Program-made: the position numbers and the translations under genes | Shown: positions 18,261-28,496 of the stretch, piece by piece | How the letters are laid out: the number at the start of each line of letters is the position of its first letter | Position numbering within the stretch: the first letter of the stretch is position 1 | Source: Gelidibacter maritimus | GTDB taxonomy: Bacteria > Bacteroidota > Bacteroidia > Flavobacteriales > Flavobacteriaceae | DNA length: 64,000 bases | Direction: 5' to 3' | NCBI RefSeq assembly: GCF_014062315.1 | Contig: NZ_JACGLT010000002.1 | Location: forward strand, 124,001-188,000 | Notes under the pieces: model-generated | Database searches by the model: none | What the model saw: only the letters and a program-made list of their open reading frames with translations | What the model was told of the DNA's origin: nothing

Positions 18261-18968
18261 ATGAAATACAAAAGAATCCTTCTCAAGTTATCTGGCGAAG
18301 CATTAATGGGAAATCGCCAATATGGAATTGACCCAAAACGATTGGCAGAATACGCCGAAGACATTAAAGACATTACAAATCAAGGCGTTGAAGTAGCCAT
18401 TGTTATTGGTGGAGGAAATATTTTTAGAGGGGTTGCAGGAGCCAGTCACGGTATGGACCGCGTACAGGGTGACCACATGGGCATGTTAGCAACAGTTATT
18501 AACGGTTTGGCCCTTCAAAGCGCCTTAGAAGATGCTGGTATTCCAACACGCCTACAGTCCGCTGTTCATATTGATCAAGTAGCGGAACCATTTATAAGAA
18601 GAAAAGCCATGCGCCATTTAGAAAAGGGCCGGGTGGTAATTTTTGGTGGCGGCACCGGAAATCCTTATTTTACAACAGATTCGGCAGCCGTTTTAAGAGC
18701 CATTGAAATAGAAGCCGATGTGATCTTAAAAGGAACACGGGTTGATGGCATTTATAACACCGATCCGGAAAAAGACCGGTCTGCAACTAAATTTGATCAT
18801 ATTACTTTTGAGGATGTGTTGCGTAAAGGATTAAAGGTAATGGATACTACGGCCTTTACGTTAAGCCAAGAAAATGAATTACCGATCATTGTATTTGACA
18901 TGAATAAAAAAGGAAATCTTCTGAAAGTAGTTTCTGGAGAAAAAATTGGAACAAAAGTTAATCTATAG
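18261..18968 (+). CDS. pyrH: uridylate kinase
   Basis: UMP kinase (ATP + UMP to ADP + UDP), 235 residues, amino-acid kinase fold. Seen are [14 protein letters not shown] (phosphate loop), [10 protein letters not shown], the [19 protein letters not shown] site, [15 protein letters not shown] and [12 protein letters not shown]. The ATG at 18261 is chosen because an upstream in-frame TTG overlaps the promoter. It is followed 57 bp later by frr, the normal pairing. Confidence 0.95.
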   Translation: MKYKRILLKLSGEALMGNRQYGIDPKRLAEYAEDIKDITNQGVEVAIVIGGGNIFRGVAGASHGMDRVQGDHMGMLATVINGLALQSALEDAGIPTRLQSAVHIDQVAEPFIRRKAMRHLEKGRVVIFGGGTGNPYFTTDSAAVLRAIEIEADVILKGTRVDGIYNTDPEKDRSATKFDHITFEDVLRKGLKVMDTTAFTLSQENELPIIVFDMNKKGNLLKVVSGEKIGTKVNL

Positions 18969-19025
18969 ATCAATAAAAGCCGTTTGGCTCAAATTTTGAA
19001 ATGTTTTAGAAATTAAAAATTTTTA

Positions 19026-19586
19026 ATGATGAACGAAGACATTAATTTTATATTGGACAGTGCAAAAGAAGCGATGGAAAATGCCATTAAGCATCTTGAA
19101 AAACAATTCTCAAACATTAGAGCAGGTAAGGCAAGTCCTGCCATGCTCGGAAATGTTACGGTCAATTACTACGGGACCCAAACCCCATTGGCGCAAGTAG
19201 CCAACGTTAATACGCCTGACGGCAGGACTATAGCAGTACAGCCATGGGAAAAAAAGATGCTTCAAGAAATTGAAAAAGGCATCCAGATTGCCAACTTAGG
19301 GTTCAACCCAATGAACAATGGCGATCTCATCATTATTAATGTACCCCCTTTAACTGAAGAGCGTCGTCGTGAATTGGCAAAGCAAGCTAAAGCGGAAGCG
19401 GAAGATGCTAAAATTGGTGTTAGGAGTGCCAGAAAAGATGCCAATACAGAAATCAAAAAACTGGACGACCTCTCTGAAGATCTTCAAAAAGGCATAGAGC
19501 AGGATGTACAACAATTAACAGATAAATACGTTAAGAGGATTGATGATGCTTTAGAAATAAAAGAAAAAGAAATCATGACCGTATAA
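19026..19586 (+). CDS. frr: ribosome recycling factor
   Basis: 186 residues. It releases the post-termination ribosome together with EF-G. Characteristic segments are IRAGKASPAML, YYGTQTPLAQVANV, IQVAN-like IQIANLGFNP, and VPPLTEERRRELAKQAK. Two ATGs in tandem (19026 and 19029) make the start uncertain by one residue. It probably shares the pyrH transcript. A terminator follows at once. Confidence 0.95.
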   Translation: MMNEDINFILDSAKEAMENAIKHLEKQFSNIRAGKASPAMLGNVTVNYYGTQTPLAQVANVNTPDGRTIAVQPWEKKMLQEIEKGIQIANLGFNPMNNGDLIIINVPPLTEERRRELAKQAKAEAEDAKIGVRSARKDANTEIKKLDDLSEDLQKGIEQDVQQLTDKYVKRIDDALEIKEKEIMTV

Positions 19587-19588
19587 AT

Positions 19589-19612
19589 AAAAGCGACTCA
19601 CAAGTCGCTTTT
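19589..19612 (+). terminator. intrinsic terminator after frr
   Basis: 10-bp stem (19589-19598 and 19603-19612, core AGCGACT), CACA loop, T-run. It ends the pyrH-frr unit. Confidence 0.85.
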
Positions 19613-19645
19613 TTAGCTTTAACCTAATCATTACCTGTATGCTAT

Positions 19646-20929
19646 ATGCCTAAATACTGTGCTTGCTTTCTTTTTATCATTTGTATATGGTCTGCGCAGT
19701 CACAAGTTCCCGAAAAAATAGGAGATACGCTCAGTGTTGTTGAACAAGATTCTTTAAAGAGAAGTAAGTTTTTTAAGCAGATTGGCAATGGCTTCTTCCC
19801 TACTAAGTATATCGATATAGATTTAAGATACTTGATAAAATTCAATCAGTATGAGGGATTCCGAACAGGTTTGGGCGGTAGGACCAACAATAACCTATCA
19901 GAAAAATACCGAATGGTTGGTTATGTCGTCTATGGATTTAAAGACCATCATTTTAAATATAGTATAGGTGGCGGCTTTAGAATCTCAAAAAGTACGGACA
20001 CTTGGGTTGATTTTTCCTATACTGACGATTTACAGGAAACGGGAAGCTCTACTATTTTAACCGATAAGCGCTTTTTTTCATTTTTTGAACCGCGCTTATT
20101 GAATATTAGTCTTTTTCATCACCATATTACCAAAAATGTATCTCTTGAACACCGTCTGACACCTTATCTACTGTCAGAAATTGAACTGTCAAGAAGCAAT
20201 ATCACCCCCACTTACGACTACACTTTTTTTGTAGACGATGATGCGTACAAAGAGTTCCGCATGACAATGGCAAAAATATCATTGCAATGGAACCCCTTTA
20301 ACACTTTTGAATCTGATGGCGATATTGAAATTGAAAAAGACGGATTCCCTAACTTTACACTACAACTTTCAAAGAGTTTTAAAGATGTATTGGGCAGTAA
20401 TTTTAATTTTTTCAAAGCCGATTTTAGAACCATATACAAATTTGACATCAACCCCGAGGGCAGTTCTTTTGCAGAAGCTACCTTAACAGGAGGTATTGCT
20501 GCCGGAAAAACTCCGTTGACCCATTTATACCATACCTATCCAAACAACCTAGATAAACAGACCATCCTACAACGCTTCTCGGTTGCAGGAATCAACAGTT
20601 TTGAAACCATGTATTTCGACGAATTTTTTTCTGATAAATTCGCGACGCTCCAACTTAAATATTACTTAAAGACTTTTGACGTCTCAAAACACATACAGCC
20701 ACAAATCGTTTTTATTTCACGAATGGCCTTGGGCGAGATGGATCATTTAGAACGTCATCAAGACATTGAATTCAAAACATTGCACAAAGGATATACCGAA
20801 GTGGGCATGGAAGTGAATAAGATTCTATTCGGTTTTGGGCTTAGCTTTGCCTACCGCTATGGTGCATATCACTTGCCCGAGTTTGCAGATAATGTTGCTG
20901 CGAAGTTTACTTTTAATATTAGTCTGTAA
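19646..20929 (+). CDS. outer-membrane beta-barrel protein (DUF5686-like)
   Basis: 427 residues with a signal peptide (CIWSAQS), then repeated amphipathic beta strands. Motifs such as FNQYEGFRTGLGGRTNN near residue 65 and the closing FAYRYGAYHLPEFADNVAAKFTFNISL resemble the C-terminal barrel of DUF5686 proteins. The carboxypeptidase-like regulatory domain usually found at their front is missing. Function unknown; an outer-membrane location is inferred. It is followed 50 bp later by an RND-type exporter, so they may be linked. Confidence 0.7.
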   Translation: MPKYCACFLFIICIWSAQSQVPEKIGDTLSVVEQDSLKRSKFFKQIGNGFFPTKYIDIDLRYLIKFNQYEGFRTGLGGRTNNNLSEKYRMVGYVVYGFKDHHFKYSIGGGFRISKSTDTWVDFSYTDDLQETGSSTILTDKRFFSFFEPRLLNISLFHHHITKNVSLEHRLTPYLLSEIELSRSNITPTYDYTFFVDDDAYKEFRMTMAKISLQWNPFNTFESDGDIEIEKDGFPNFTLQLSKSFKDVLGSNFNFFKADFRTIYKFDINPEGSSFAEATLTGGIAAGKTPLTHLYHTYPNNLDKQTILQRFSVAGINSFETMYFDEFFSDKFATLQLKYYLKTFDVSKHIQPQIVFISRMALGEMDHLERHQDIEFKTLHKGYTEVGMEVNKILFGFGLSFAYRYGAYHLPEFADNVAAKFTFNISL

Positions 20930-20979
20930 ACAAACGATTAAGGTTTTGTTTTTTTACCTTTGTAACAGTAATAAACATT

Positions 20980-23379
20980 ATGTCCAAACTGTCTACAAAA
21001 AGCTTCTGGGAAGTTGTAGCGCGATCAATTTTGCGCAACAAGATTATCATCCTCGTCCTTATCGTGTTAGCCACGTTTTTCCTTAGTACCCAATGGAAAA
21101 ATATGCGTTTTACCTTTACCGAGGCCAATCTTCTCCCTGATGACCACGAGGTCAACATCACTTACAACCAATTCTTAAATATTTTTGGAGAAGAAGGCAA
21201 CCTTGTTGTTCTTGGCGTCAAGGACCCCTCACTATTTACGGTAGAAAAGTTAAATGCTTGGAACCGTTTGTCAGAAAACTTCAAAAGCTATGACGAAGTT
21301 GAGACCGTACTTTCAATAAAGGATTTACAAAAGCTCGTCAAAAACACTGAAAAGCAAAAATTTGATCTACAGCCTTTTATCACGGATTATTTAACAACTT
21401 TAGCTGAAATTGACACCCTGCAACAAGAGCTTTTTCAACAGTATCCTTTTTATGACAACTTTCTTTTTAATAAAGAGACACGCACGATAAGAACCGCCAT
21501 ATATCTCAAAAAAGATATTGTAAATACCTCAATAAGAAAAGATTTTATTATAGACATCCTCCAAACCGAGGTTGATAATTTTGAAAGAGATTATGACTTG
21601 GATGTCAGGGTTTCAGGAATGCCTTATATCAGAACGCTTAATTCTCAAAATATCGTCGATGAAATTGGCTTGTTTATTGGTGCAGCACTGTTTGTCACCT
21701 CCTTTATTTTCTTTCTGTTTTTCAGATCGTTTAGAGCTACCTTGATTGCATTGGTTGTTGTGTCATTTGGCGTAATGTGGACCTTTGGCATCATTGGTCT
21801 TTTGGGTTACGAAATAACGGTCTTAACCGCTTTAATTCCCCCTTTGATTATCGTCATCGGGATTCCGAACTGTATTTTCCTAATCAACAAGTATCAACAG
21901 GAAGTTAAAGACCACGGGAACAAGGTCAGGTCACTACAACGGGTCATCACCAAAACCGGAAATGCCACCTTAATGACAAATGCTACGACAGCTGTAGGTT
22001 TTTCCACCTTTATCTTGACAGAAAGCTCGCTATTAAACGAATTTGGCGTTGTGGCATCTTTAAGTATTATTGCCATTTTTTTGCTATCCATACTTATTAT
22101 TCCGATAATTTACACCTTTCTCCCCTTCCCAAAAGAACGCCATTTAGAGCATCTTAACCGACGTTGGACCAGTGGATTCGTAAATTGGATGCAGCGGATG
22201 GTTAAAGAACGTCGCATCACCATTTACATTACTGCAGTAAGTTTATTGACCGTGAGCTTGATTGGGATTTACCAAATTAAAATTTCGGGAAGCCTTATTG
22301 AAGATATGCCTCAAAACACGGAGTTTTTCAATGACATTCGATTTTTTGAAAATGAATTCAATGGTATCATGCCTTTGGAAATCATGGTAGATACCAAACG
22401 CAAAAGAGGGGTCATGAAACTGAGTACGCTCAAACGCATGGAGGAGTTGGAAGCGCATATTATTGAAACACCTCAGTTATCACGACCTATTTCTGTAGTG
22501 AGTTTGGTTAAATATTCCAAACAAGCGTATTATAATGGTAATCCAAAATACTATCAGTTGCCAACCAGTCAGGAAAATAGTTTTATCCTCTCTTATGCCA
22601 AAAACTCCAATACAGAAGCCGATCTTTTACAGAGTTTTGTGGACAGTACAGGACGTTATGCACGTATCACAACGTTTATGAAAGATATTGGTACGGACAA
22701 AATGGAACGGATAGAAGAAGACCTTCAAACTGAAATCAATAAACTGTTTCCGGCTGAAAACTATAACGTCATCATGACCGGTAAAGCCTTAGTGTTTCAA
22801 AAGGGGACGAATTATTTAGTGAAGAATTTGGCCATTTCCTTATCGCTTGCCATTTTCTTGATTGCCTTATTTATGGCCTATCTTTTCAGATCGTTTAGAA
22901 TGATTGTCATTTCACTTATCCCCAATCTTTTACCCTTATTGATTACCGCCGGATTGATGGGCTATTTGGGCGTTCCGTTAAAACCTTCTACAATTTTAGT
23001 GTTTAGTATTGCTTTTGGAATTTCGGTGGATGACACCATTCACTTTTTGGCAAAATACCGTCAAGAATTACAAGTTAATAAGTGGAAGATCAAAAAATCA
23101 GTTTATGGCGCATTGCGGGAAACTGGAGTAAGTATGTTCTACACCTCCATCGTATTATTCTTTGGGTTTTCCGTATTTACGCTTTCCAGTTTTGGAGGCA
23201 CCGTCGCATTAGGTGCTTTGGTATCCGCCACCTTACTGTTTGCCATGTTGTCCAATTTACTATTGCTGCCATCCTTACTTTTATCCTTAGAAAGAAGTAT
23301 TGCCAACAAGGAAACATTGAAGAAACCTACCATTAATATTATTCCTGAAGAGGATGACAATGACGAAAATACGAATTAA
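20980..23379 (+). CDS. MMPL/RND-family exporter
   Basis: 799-residue inner-membrane protein with the twofold RND layout: helix 1 (about 20-38), a periplasmic domain (to about 215), helices 2-6 (about 220-395), helix 7 (about 415), a second periplasmic domain and helices 8-12 (about 615-765). The sterol-sensing-type segment PNCIFLINKYQQEVKDHG and its second copy FGISVDDTIHFLAKYRQE are visible. Substrates of this subgroup are probably hydrophobic (lipids or hopanoids), but that is inference. A TACCTTTG -7 box is at 20955-20962. The C-terminus is acidic. Confidence 0.85.
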   Translation: MSKLSTKSFWEVVARSILRNKIIILVLIVLATFFLSTQWKNMRFTFTEANLLPDDHEVNITYNQFLNIFGEEGNLVVLGVKDPSLFTVEKLNAWNRLSENFKSYDEVETVLSIKDLQKLVKNTEKQKFDLQPFITDYLTTLAEIDTLQQELFQQYPFYDNFLFNKETRTIRTAIYLKKDIVNTSIRKDFIIDILQTEVDNFERDYDLDVRVSGMPYIRTLNSQNIVDEIGLFIGAALFVTSFIFFLFFRSFRATLIALVVVSFGVMWTFGIIGLLGYEITVLTALIPPLIIVIGIPNCIFLINKYQQEVKDHGNKVRSLQRVITKTGNATLMTNATTAVGFSTFILTESSLLNEFGVVASLSIIAIFLLSILIIPIIYTFLPFPKERHLEHLNRRWTSGFVNWMQRMVKERRITIYITAVSLLTVSLIGIYQIKISGSLIEDMPQNTEFFNDIRFFENEFNGIMPLEIMVDTKRKRGVMKLSTLKRMEELEAHIIETPQLSRPISVVSLVKYSKQAYYNGNPKYYQLPTSQENSFILSYAKNSNTEADLLQSFVDSTGRYARITTFMKDIGTDKMERIEEDLQTEINKLFPAENYNVIMTGKALVFQKGTNYLVKNLAISLSLAIFLIALFMAYLFRSFRMIVISLIPNLLPLLITAGLMGYLGVPLKPSTILVFSIAFGISVDDTIHFLAKYRQELQVNKWKIKKSVYGALRETGVSMFYTSIVLFFGFSVFTLSSFGGTVALGALVSATLLFAMLSNLLLLPSLLLSLERSIANKETLKKPTINIIPEEDDNDENTN

Positions 23380-23435
23380 AAAAAACTCAAATACATACAG
23401 TTTGAGTCGCTATTTAGAATTTCAAAGTTTGGCAC

Positions 23436-23465
23436 TTGAAACCTCATAGGCTTTTTTTATCTTTG
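23436..23465 (+). promoter_or_regulatory. promoter of asnS
   Basis: TTG at 23436-23438, exactly 19 nt, then TATCTTTG at 23458-23465: a full match to the Bacteroidota housekeeping consensus, 14 bp before the first ATG. Confidence 0.7.
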
Positions 23466-23479
23466 CACTCTTAAATTTT

Positions 23480-24919
23480 ATGACAATGACATCTAAAACC
23501 GTTGCACAACTATTAAAGGCCGATTTCAAATCGGAGGACGTTGACATTAAAGGCTGGGTAAGAACCTTTAGAGCCAATCGATTTATCGCTTTGAATGATG
23601 GATCTTCCCTTCAGAACATACAATGTGTTGTGGACTTTGAAAACACCGACGAAAAAACATTGAAGCGTATTACTACTGGTGCTGCAGTCCATATTAAAGG
23701 CCAATTGACTGAAAGCCAAGGTAAAGGGCAATCTGTTGAAATTCAAGTAGAAAGCATTGTTATTTTAGGCGATTCTGATCCGGAGACCTTCCCGATCCAA
23801 CCCAAAAAACACTCTTTTGAATTTTTACGTGAAAACGCGCATTTGCGCACTAGAACCAATACGTTTAGTGCCGTGATGCGACTACGATCTACTTTATCTT
23901 TCGCCATTCATAAGTACTTTAATGACAATGGATTTTACTATATGCACACCCCCATAATTACCGGAAGTGACGCTGAAGGTGCGGGTGAAATGTTTCGTGT
24001 AAGTGCCTTGGATCCTAAAAATCCACCACTGACAGAGGATGGTGAAGTAGATTATAAACAAGATTTCTTCAGCAAAGAAACCAATCTTACCGTTTCCGGG
24101 CAGCTGGAAGCCGAGGCGTATGCCATGTCATTAGGCAAAGTCTACACGTTTGGGCCAACGTTTAGGGCTGAGAACTCCAATACATCTCGCCATTTGGCAG
24201 AGTTCTGGATGGTTGAACCAGAAGTTGCCTTTATGGATCTGGCAGGAAATATGGATTTGGCTGAGGACTTCCTCAAATCAGTCCTCAAATATGTTTTGGA
24301 TCACAACCGTGAGGACTTAGAGTTTTTAGAGCAGCGTTTGTTGGATGAAGAAAAGACAAAACCAAAGGCTGATCGATCAGAGTTGAAACTGATTGACAAG
24401 CTGAAGTTTGTGATTGAAAACAACTTTAAGCGGGTAAGTTATACCGAAGCCATCGACATATTGAAGGATTCAAAACCGAATAAGAAGAAACAATTCAAAT
24501 ATACTATTGAAGAATGGGGTGCGGATCTTCAAAGTGAGCACGAGCGATTTTTAGTTGAAAAGCATTTTAAAAGTCCTGTGATTTTATTTGATTATCCAGC
24601 CAACATCAAAGCGTTTTATATGCGATTGAATGAAGATGGAAAAACCGTTCGTGCCATGGATATTTTGTTCCCAGGCATTGGTGAAATGGTTGGAGGATCA
24701 CAACGTGAAGAGCGCTTGGAGGTCCTTAGAGAAAAAATGAAAGCCTTGGACATTAATGAAGAAGAATTATGGTGGTATTTGGAATTACGCAAATACGGTA
24801 CGGCTGTGCATTCAGGATTCGGACTTGGCTTTGAACGTTTGGTCATGTTCGTTACCGGAATGGGAAATATCCGAGACGTCATTCCTTTTCCAAGAACACC
24901 ACATAACGCCGACTTTTAG
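23480..24919 (+). CDS. asnS: asparaginyl-tRNA synthetase
   Basis: Class II synthetase of 479 residues. An N-terminal OB anticodon-binding domain (VDIKGWVRTFRANRFIALNDGSSLQ) is followed by the catalytic domain with motif 2 (FGPTFRAENSNTSRHLAEFWMVEPE) and motif 3 (GFGLGFERLVMFVTGM). The SGQLEAEAYAMSLG segment separates it from the aspartyl enzyme. MTMTSK or the second Met may be the start. A consensus promoter sits immediately upstream. Confidence 0.95.
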   Translation: MTMTSKTVAQLLKADFKSEDVDIKGWVRTFRANRFIALNDGSSLQNIQCVVDFENTDEKTLKRITTGAAVHIKGQLTESQGKGQSVEIQVESIVILGDSDPETFPIQPKKHSFEFLRENAHLRTRTNTFSAVMRLRSTLSFAIHKYFNDNGFYYMHTPIITGSDAEGAGEMFRVSALDPKNPPLTEDGEVDYKQDFFSKETNLTVSGQLEAEAYAMSLGKVYTFGPTFRAENSNTSRHLAEFWMVEPEVAFMDLAGNMDLAEDFLKSVLKYVLDHNREDLEFLEQRLLDEEKTKPKADRSELKLIDKLKFVIENNFKRVSYTEAIDILKDSKPNKKKQFKYTIEEWGADLQSEHERFLVEKHFKSPVILFDYPANIKAFYMRLNEDGKTVRAMDILFPGIGEMVGGSQREERLEVLREKMKALDINEEELWWYLELRKYGTAVHSGFGLGFERLVMFVTGMGNIRDVIPFPRTPHNADF

Positions 24920-25061
24920 ACAGGACACGAGCAACACGAACTTTTACTATCGGAAGTCAGTCGCTGCAAGGTCTGAAAACGTAAATTTTTCACAAAACAA
25001 TCTGCATTTATTACTTATGTAGATTGTTTTTTCTATTTTTAGAGTAAATCTTTTAATACGC

Positions 25062-26522
25062 ATGCTTAAACAGTATTTACAGTTCAAATTGTCACAAAAG
25101 TTGTCGCCGCAACAGATTCAGTTGATGAAACTGATTCAATTGCCTACGCAAGCATTTGAGCAACGTTTAAAACAGGAGATGGAAGAAAATCCTGCTTTGG
25201 AAGCTGGTAAGGAAACGGATGAATTTGACAACCAACTGGATGAATTTGACAATACTCAGGATGACTTTGACGAGCATGAGCAAATTGGTGAAGACATCAA
25301 CGTAGATGAGTACTTAAGTGACGATGATATTCCTGATTACAGGACTCAAGTAAGTAATTATAGTGCAGATGATGAAGATAGGGACATCCCTTTTGCCGCT
25401 GGGACGTCTTTTACGCAATATTTGACCAATCAACTTAATACTTTCAGGTTAACTGATGATGAACGAGATATTGCTGAGTTTTTGGTGGGCAGTGTAGATG
25501 AAAGCGGCTATATCCGACGATCATTATCTGATATTACTGATGATTTGGCCTTTACTCAAAACGTTTTTACTGATGAAGCGTCGATAGAGAAAGTGCTTCA
25601 TGTGGTACATCAATTGGATCCTGCGGGCGTAGGCGCCCGAAATTTGCAAGAGTGTTTAAGTATCCAATTACACCGAAAAGAGAAAAATCCGGATGTTGAA
25701 TTGGCCATTGAGATTATTGATACCGCATTTGATCAATTTACGAAAAAACATTACAAAAAATTGATTCAGAAATTTGACATTAGCGAGCTTCAACTTAAAG
25801 ATGCTATTGAAGAAATAGAACGTCTGAATCCTAAGCCGGGTGGCTCCTACTCTGGAAATAATAGAATTGTTGAGCATGTTGTTCCTGATTTTGCCATTAA
25901 GATTGTGGATGGCGAATTGGAACTGACCTTAAACGGCAGAAATGCACCAGAACTACACGTATCTAGAGAATATAGCAACATGATGAAAGGCTATAGGGAG
26001 TCCAAAAACAAATCCAAGTCCCAAAAAGATGCGGTCATGTTTATCAAGCAAAAACTGGATGCTGCCAAATGGTTTATTGAGGCCATTAAACAGCGTCAGC
26101 AGACCTTATTTGTAACGATGAGTGCTATTATGCACTATCAGAAGGACTACTTTTTAACTGGCGATGAGCGGAAGCTTAGACCCATGATTTTAAAGGATAT
26201 TGCTGAAGAAATAGATATGGATGTTTCAACAGTGTCACGCGTGGCAAACAGCAAATATGTAGACACTCCTTACGGCACGAAGTTAATCAAGGAATTTTTC
26301 TCAGAATCTATGACCAACGACCAAGGTGAAGAGGTCTCCACACGCGAAATTAAAAAAATTCTCGAAACCGTCATAGAAAATGAAAATAAGAGAAAGCCAC
26401 TAACCGATGAAAAATTGGCGGCTATCTTATTGGAAAAAGGCTATCCTATCGCGCGACGCACCGTTGCAAAATACAGGGAACAATTAGACATATCTGTAGC
26501 GCGATTACGAAAACAATTATGA
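25062..26522 (+). CDS. rpoN: RNA polymerase sigma-54 factor
   Basis: 486 residues. Region I is Gln/Leu-rich (LKQYLQFKLSQKLSPQQIQLMKLIQLP). An acidic region II follows (Asp/Glu stretches, about 55-105), then the core-binding domain and an HTH (MDVSTVSRVANSKYVDTPYGT). The RpoN box is ARRTVAKYRE near the end. No enhancer-binding activator gene is in this window. The stop overlaps the next gene's ATG. Confidence 0.95.
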   Translation: MLKQYLQFKLSQKLSPQQIQLMKLIQLPTQAFEQRLKQEMEENPALEAGKETDEFDNQLDEFDNTQDDFDEHEQIGEDINVDEYLSDDDIPDYRTQVSNYSADDEDRDIPFAAGTSFTQYLTNQLNTFRLTDDERDIAEFLVGSVDESGYIRRSLSDITDDLAFTQNVFTDEASIEKVLHVVHQLDPAGVGARNLQECLSIQLHRKEKNPDVELAIEIIDTAFDQFTKKHYKKLIQKFDISELQLKDAIEEIERLNPKPGGSYSGNNRIVEHVVPDFAIKIVDGELELTLNGRNAPELHVSREYSNMMKGYRESKNKSKSQKDAVMFIKQKLDAAKWFIEAIKQRQQTLFVTMSAIMHYQKDYFLTGDERKLRPMILKDIAEEIDMDVSTVSRVANSKYVDTPYGTKLIKEFFSESMTNDQGEEVSTREIKKILETVIENENKRKPLTDEKLAAILLEKGYPIARRTVAKYREQLDISVARLRKQL

Positions 26523-27127
26523 TTCATTACCTTTTAAAAAGCATCTCATATATTTTCCATCCACTACTCATGCCCCTATTGGGTGTGATTTTTTATTTCT
26601 CAAAAACACCCCGTTTTATTCCTCTGCCTGTGATAAAAGCGAAGCTGTTTTCGGTAACCATCCTCACCATCATTTTACCAATACTCTTATACTTTTTGCT
26701 CAAAACTATTAAGAAAGTGGAATCCTTGGAACTTAAAACGAGCAAAGAGCGCATCACCCCCCTGATACTAAATGTATTGATCATGGTCCTGATCTTAAAA
26801 AGGGTCTTGTCTTATGACGAAATACCAGAATTGTACTACTTCTATCTCGGTATCCTCTTCTCTACCTTGACCTGTTTATTCTTGGCCATTTTAAAATTTA
26901 GAGCAAGTATCCACATGATTGGCAGTGCAGGATTTTTTATGTTTGCGGTGGCATTGAGCATTCATTTTAAAATCAATATCAATGGTACTATTGCTTTGAT
27001 GTGTATCATTATGGGTGGCATTGCAACGTCTAGATTGCACCTAAAAGCCCATAACAATGCAGAGCTGTTAGTAGGCTTTTTCGTTGGGTTAGTACCACAA
27101 TTGGTATTGTTGAATTACTGGCTCTAG
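26519..27127 (+). CDS. PAP2-like membrane protein
   Basis: 202 residues, about six membrane helices. Late motifs ASIHMIGSAGFFMF and TSRLHLKAHNNAELLVGFFVG line up with motifs 2 and 3 of the PAP2 (phosphatidic acid phosphatase) fold, but the usual SGH and second His residues are not all present. Activity is therefore doubtful. It overlaps rpoN by four bases and is probably cotranslated with it. Confidence 0.65.
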   Translation: MIHYLLKSISYIFHPLLMPLLGVIFYFSKTPRFIPLPVIKAKLFSVTILTIILPILLYFLLKTIKKVESLELKTSKERITPLILNVLIMVLILKRVLSYDEIPELYYFYLGILFSTLTCLFLAILKFRASIHMIGSAGFFMFAVALSIHFKININGTIALMCIIMGGIATSRLHLKAHNNAELLVGFFVGLVPQLVLLNYWL

Positions 27128-27192
27128 AGCCGTTTAAATCACATCTAAGCAGTGTTAGCAACACCGTGCGTATATCCCTGGTTTAAGTAATA

Positions 27193-27891
27193 CTAAAGTA
27201 TATAAAACATCAAACCAATTTTAATACTATTCATGTCCACGGCCTTTCCGTCCAATTTTGCCGAATCCTTGAAGATGGAGTTTAGCCCGTAGTAGACGTG
27301 AAAATTCCAAGTAGAATACCCCGCATTCAAGGTGAGTCCATATTGGAATTTGTTAAAATCATCAATCTCACTCAGCCTGACATCATCAATACTTCCGATA
27401 AATTTAGAGGAATTATAAAGAATATACCCAAGTTTTATACCGGAGTATATACGCCAGAATTTATAATCTTGAGCAGTTGAGGTTCGCCATCGGTACTGAA
27501 ACGGCATCTCAATTAAATAGGTGGTAAATTTATTTCTTTTAATGGTAATCTGACTTTCATCAATAATCTGATAGGTATAGCCGCCATCAGGGTCAGACGA
27601 AATCAGCATGTTCTGATTGTAGGAGTTCACAGATAGTCCCAAGCCCACCCCAATAGCCCTATTGCGACGTTGGTTGATGGGCATGTCTTTAATGACTCCA
27701 AAATGAATCCCACTAGAAAAGCCACTTTGTTTGATTGCTTTAGGTTTTTTACCTAGCAACTCATAGGTAATTGAAAAGTAAAACTGGTCTTCTTTATACT
27801 TATGATCTACAAAAGTGGTATCAACAGATTGTTGCGCAAACAGAATTGATGTGGCACAAGAAAACAGAATAATAAATATAAAGCTTTTCAT
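27193..27891 (-). CDS. outer-membrane beta-barrel protein (PorT-like)
   Basis: 232 residues from the ATG complementary to 27889-27891, chosen because it begins the signal peptide (MKSFIFIILFSCATSILFAQ); an upstream in-frame start adds 15 non-signal residues. The mature protein alternates strands such as SSGIHFGVIKD, AIGVGLGLSVNSYN, YLIEMPFQYRW and FQYGLTLNAGY and ends in a membrane-type strand, IKIGLMFYIL. Related to the PorT-type barrels of Bacteroidota. It could be the secretion-linked PorT or a paralogue. Confidence 0.7.
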   Translation of the reverse strand: MKSFIFIILFSCATSILFAQQSVDTTFVDHKYKEDQFYFSITYELLGKKPKAIKQSGFSSGIHFGVIKDMPINQRRNRAIGVGLGLSVNSYNQNMLISSDPDGGYTYQIIDESQITIKRNKFTTYLIEMPFQYRWRTSTAQDYKFWRIYSGIKLGYILYNSSKFIGSIDDVRLSEIDDFNKFQYGLTLNAGYSTWNFHVYYGLNSIFKDSAKLDGKAVDMNSIKIGLMFYIL

Positions 27892-27936
27892 ACTACAAAT
27901 ATAATTGATAATGCGGCGGATTTGAATTGATACCAT

Positions 27937-27968
27937 AAAAAAAGCATCCCATTTTATAAGGATGCTTT
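27937..27968 (-). terminator. terminator of the exb operon
   Basis: 9-bp stem (27941-27949 with 27960-27968, AAAGCATCC) and an A-run that reads as a T-run on the minus strand, just after exbD. Confidence 0.75.
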
Positions 27969-27995
27969 ATAGACTATTTAACTAATAAACTAATG

Positions 27996-28475
27996 TTACC
28001 TATTCTCAGATATATCACCTTTTTTGGTCGTATAGTTTATTTTTAATGCATTTTCTTTTCTAAGTTCCTGCTTAACGTCACTCACCAGACCCATATTGGC
28101 ATTTTCATCTACCTTAAGTGCCACGGTTAAAAACGGAACCAGCTCCTCTCTTTTAGAGGCTCTTTCTGACGCAATAAACGCCTTAATATCAACTAAGTCA
28201 GCAAACTTGTCATTCAACTGAATTCGCGATTCTGTTCCGAATTGTCCTTGGAAGGCCTCTTGAGGTTTTCCAATATAGATATACATTATCAAATCCTTCT
28301 TATCAAGTTTCTCGATTTGGTCAGCATAAGGTAATTTGTTTTCCACCTTCAACGTTGTATCACGCATTGTAGTTGCCACCATAAAAAAGAACAATAGCAT
28401 AAATACAATGTCGGGTAAGGATGCCGTTGATATTGCCGGTAATTCGCCTGACTTCTTTTTATTAAATTTGGCCAT
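27996..28475 (-). CDS. exbD: ExbD/TolR family protein
   Basis: 159-residue inner-membrane protein of the ExbB-ExbD proton-driven motor that energises TonB-type outer-membrane transport. There is a short cytoplasmic start, one membrane helix with a conserved Asp (SLPDIVFMLLFFFMVAT) and a periplasmic domain. It is last in a four-gene operon with another ExbD, a membrane protein and ExbB, 21 bp after the previous gene. Confidence 0.9.
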   Translation of the reverse strand: MAKFNKKKSGELPAISTASLPDIVFMLLFFFMVATTMRDTTLKVENKLPYADQIEKLDKKDLIMYIYIGKPQEAFQGQFGTESRIQLNDKFADLVDIKAFIASERASKREELVPFLTVALKVDENANMGLVSDVKQELRKENALKINYTTKKGDISENR

Positions 28476-28496
28476 TATTGATGTTTTTCTAAATTA

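Noticed and set aside
23385-23407. ACTCAAA/TTTGAGT hairpin after the MMPL exporter
   Set aside because: Only 7 bp of weak stem without a T-run; it may help termination but is not convincing.
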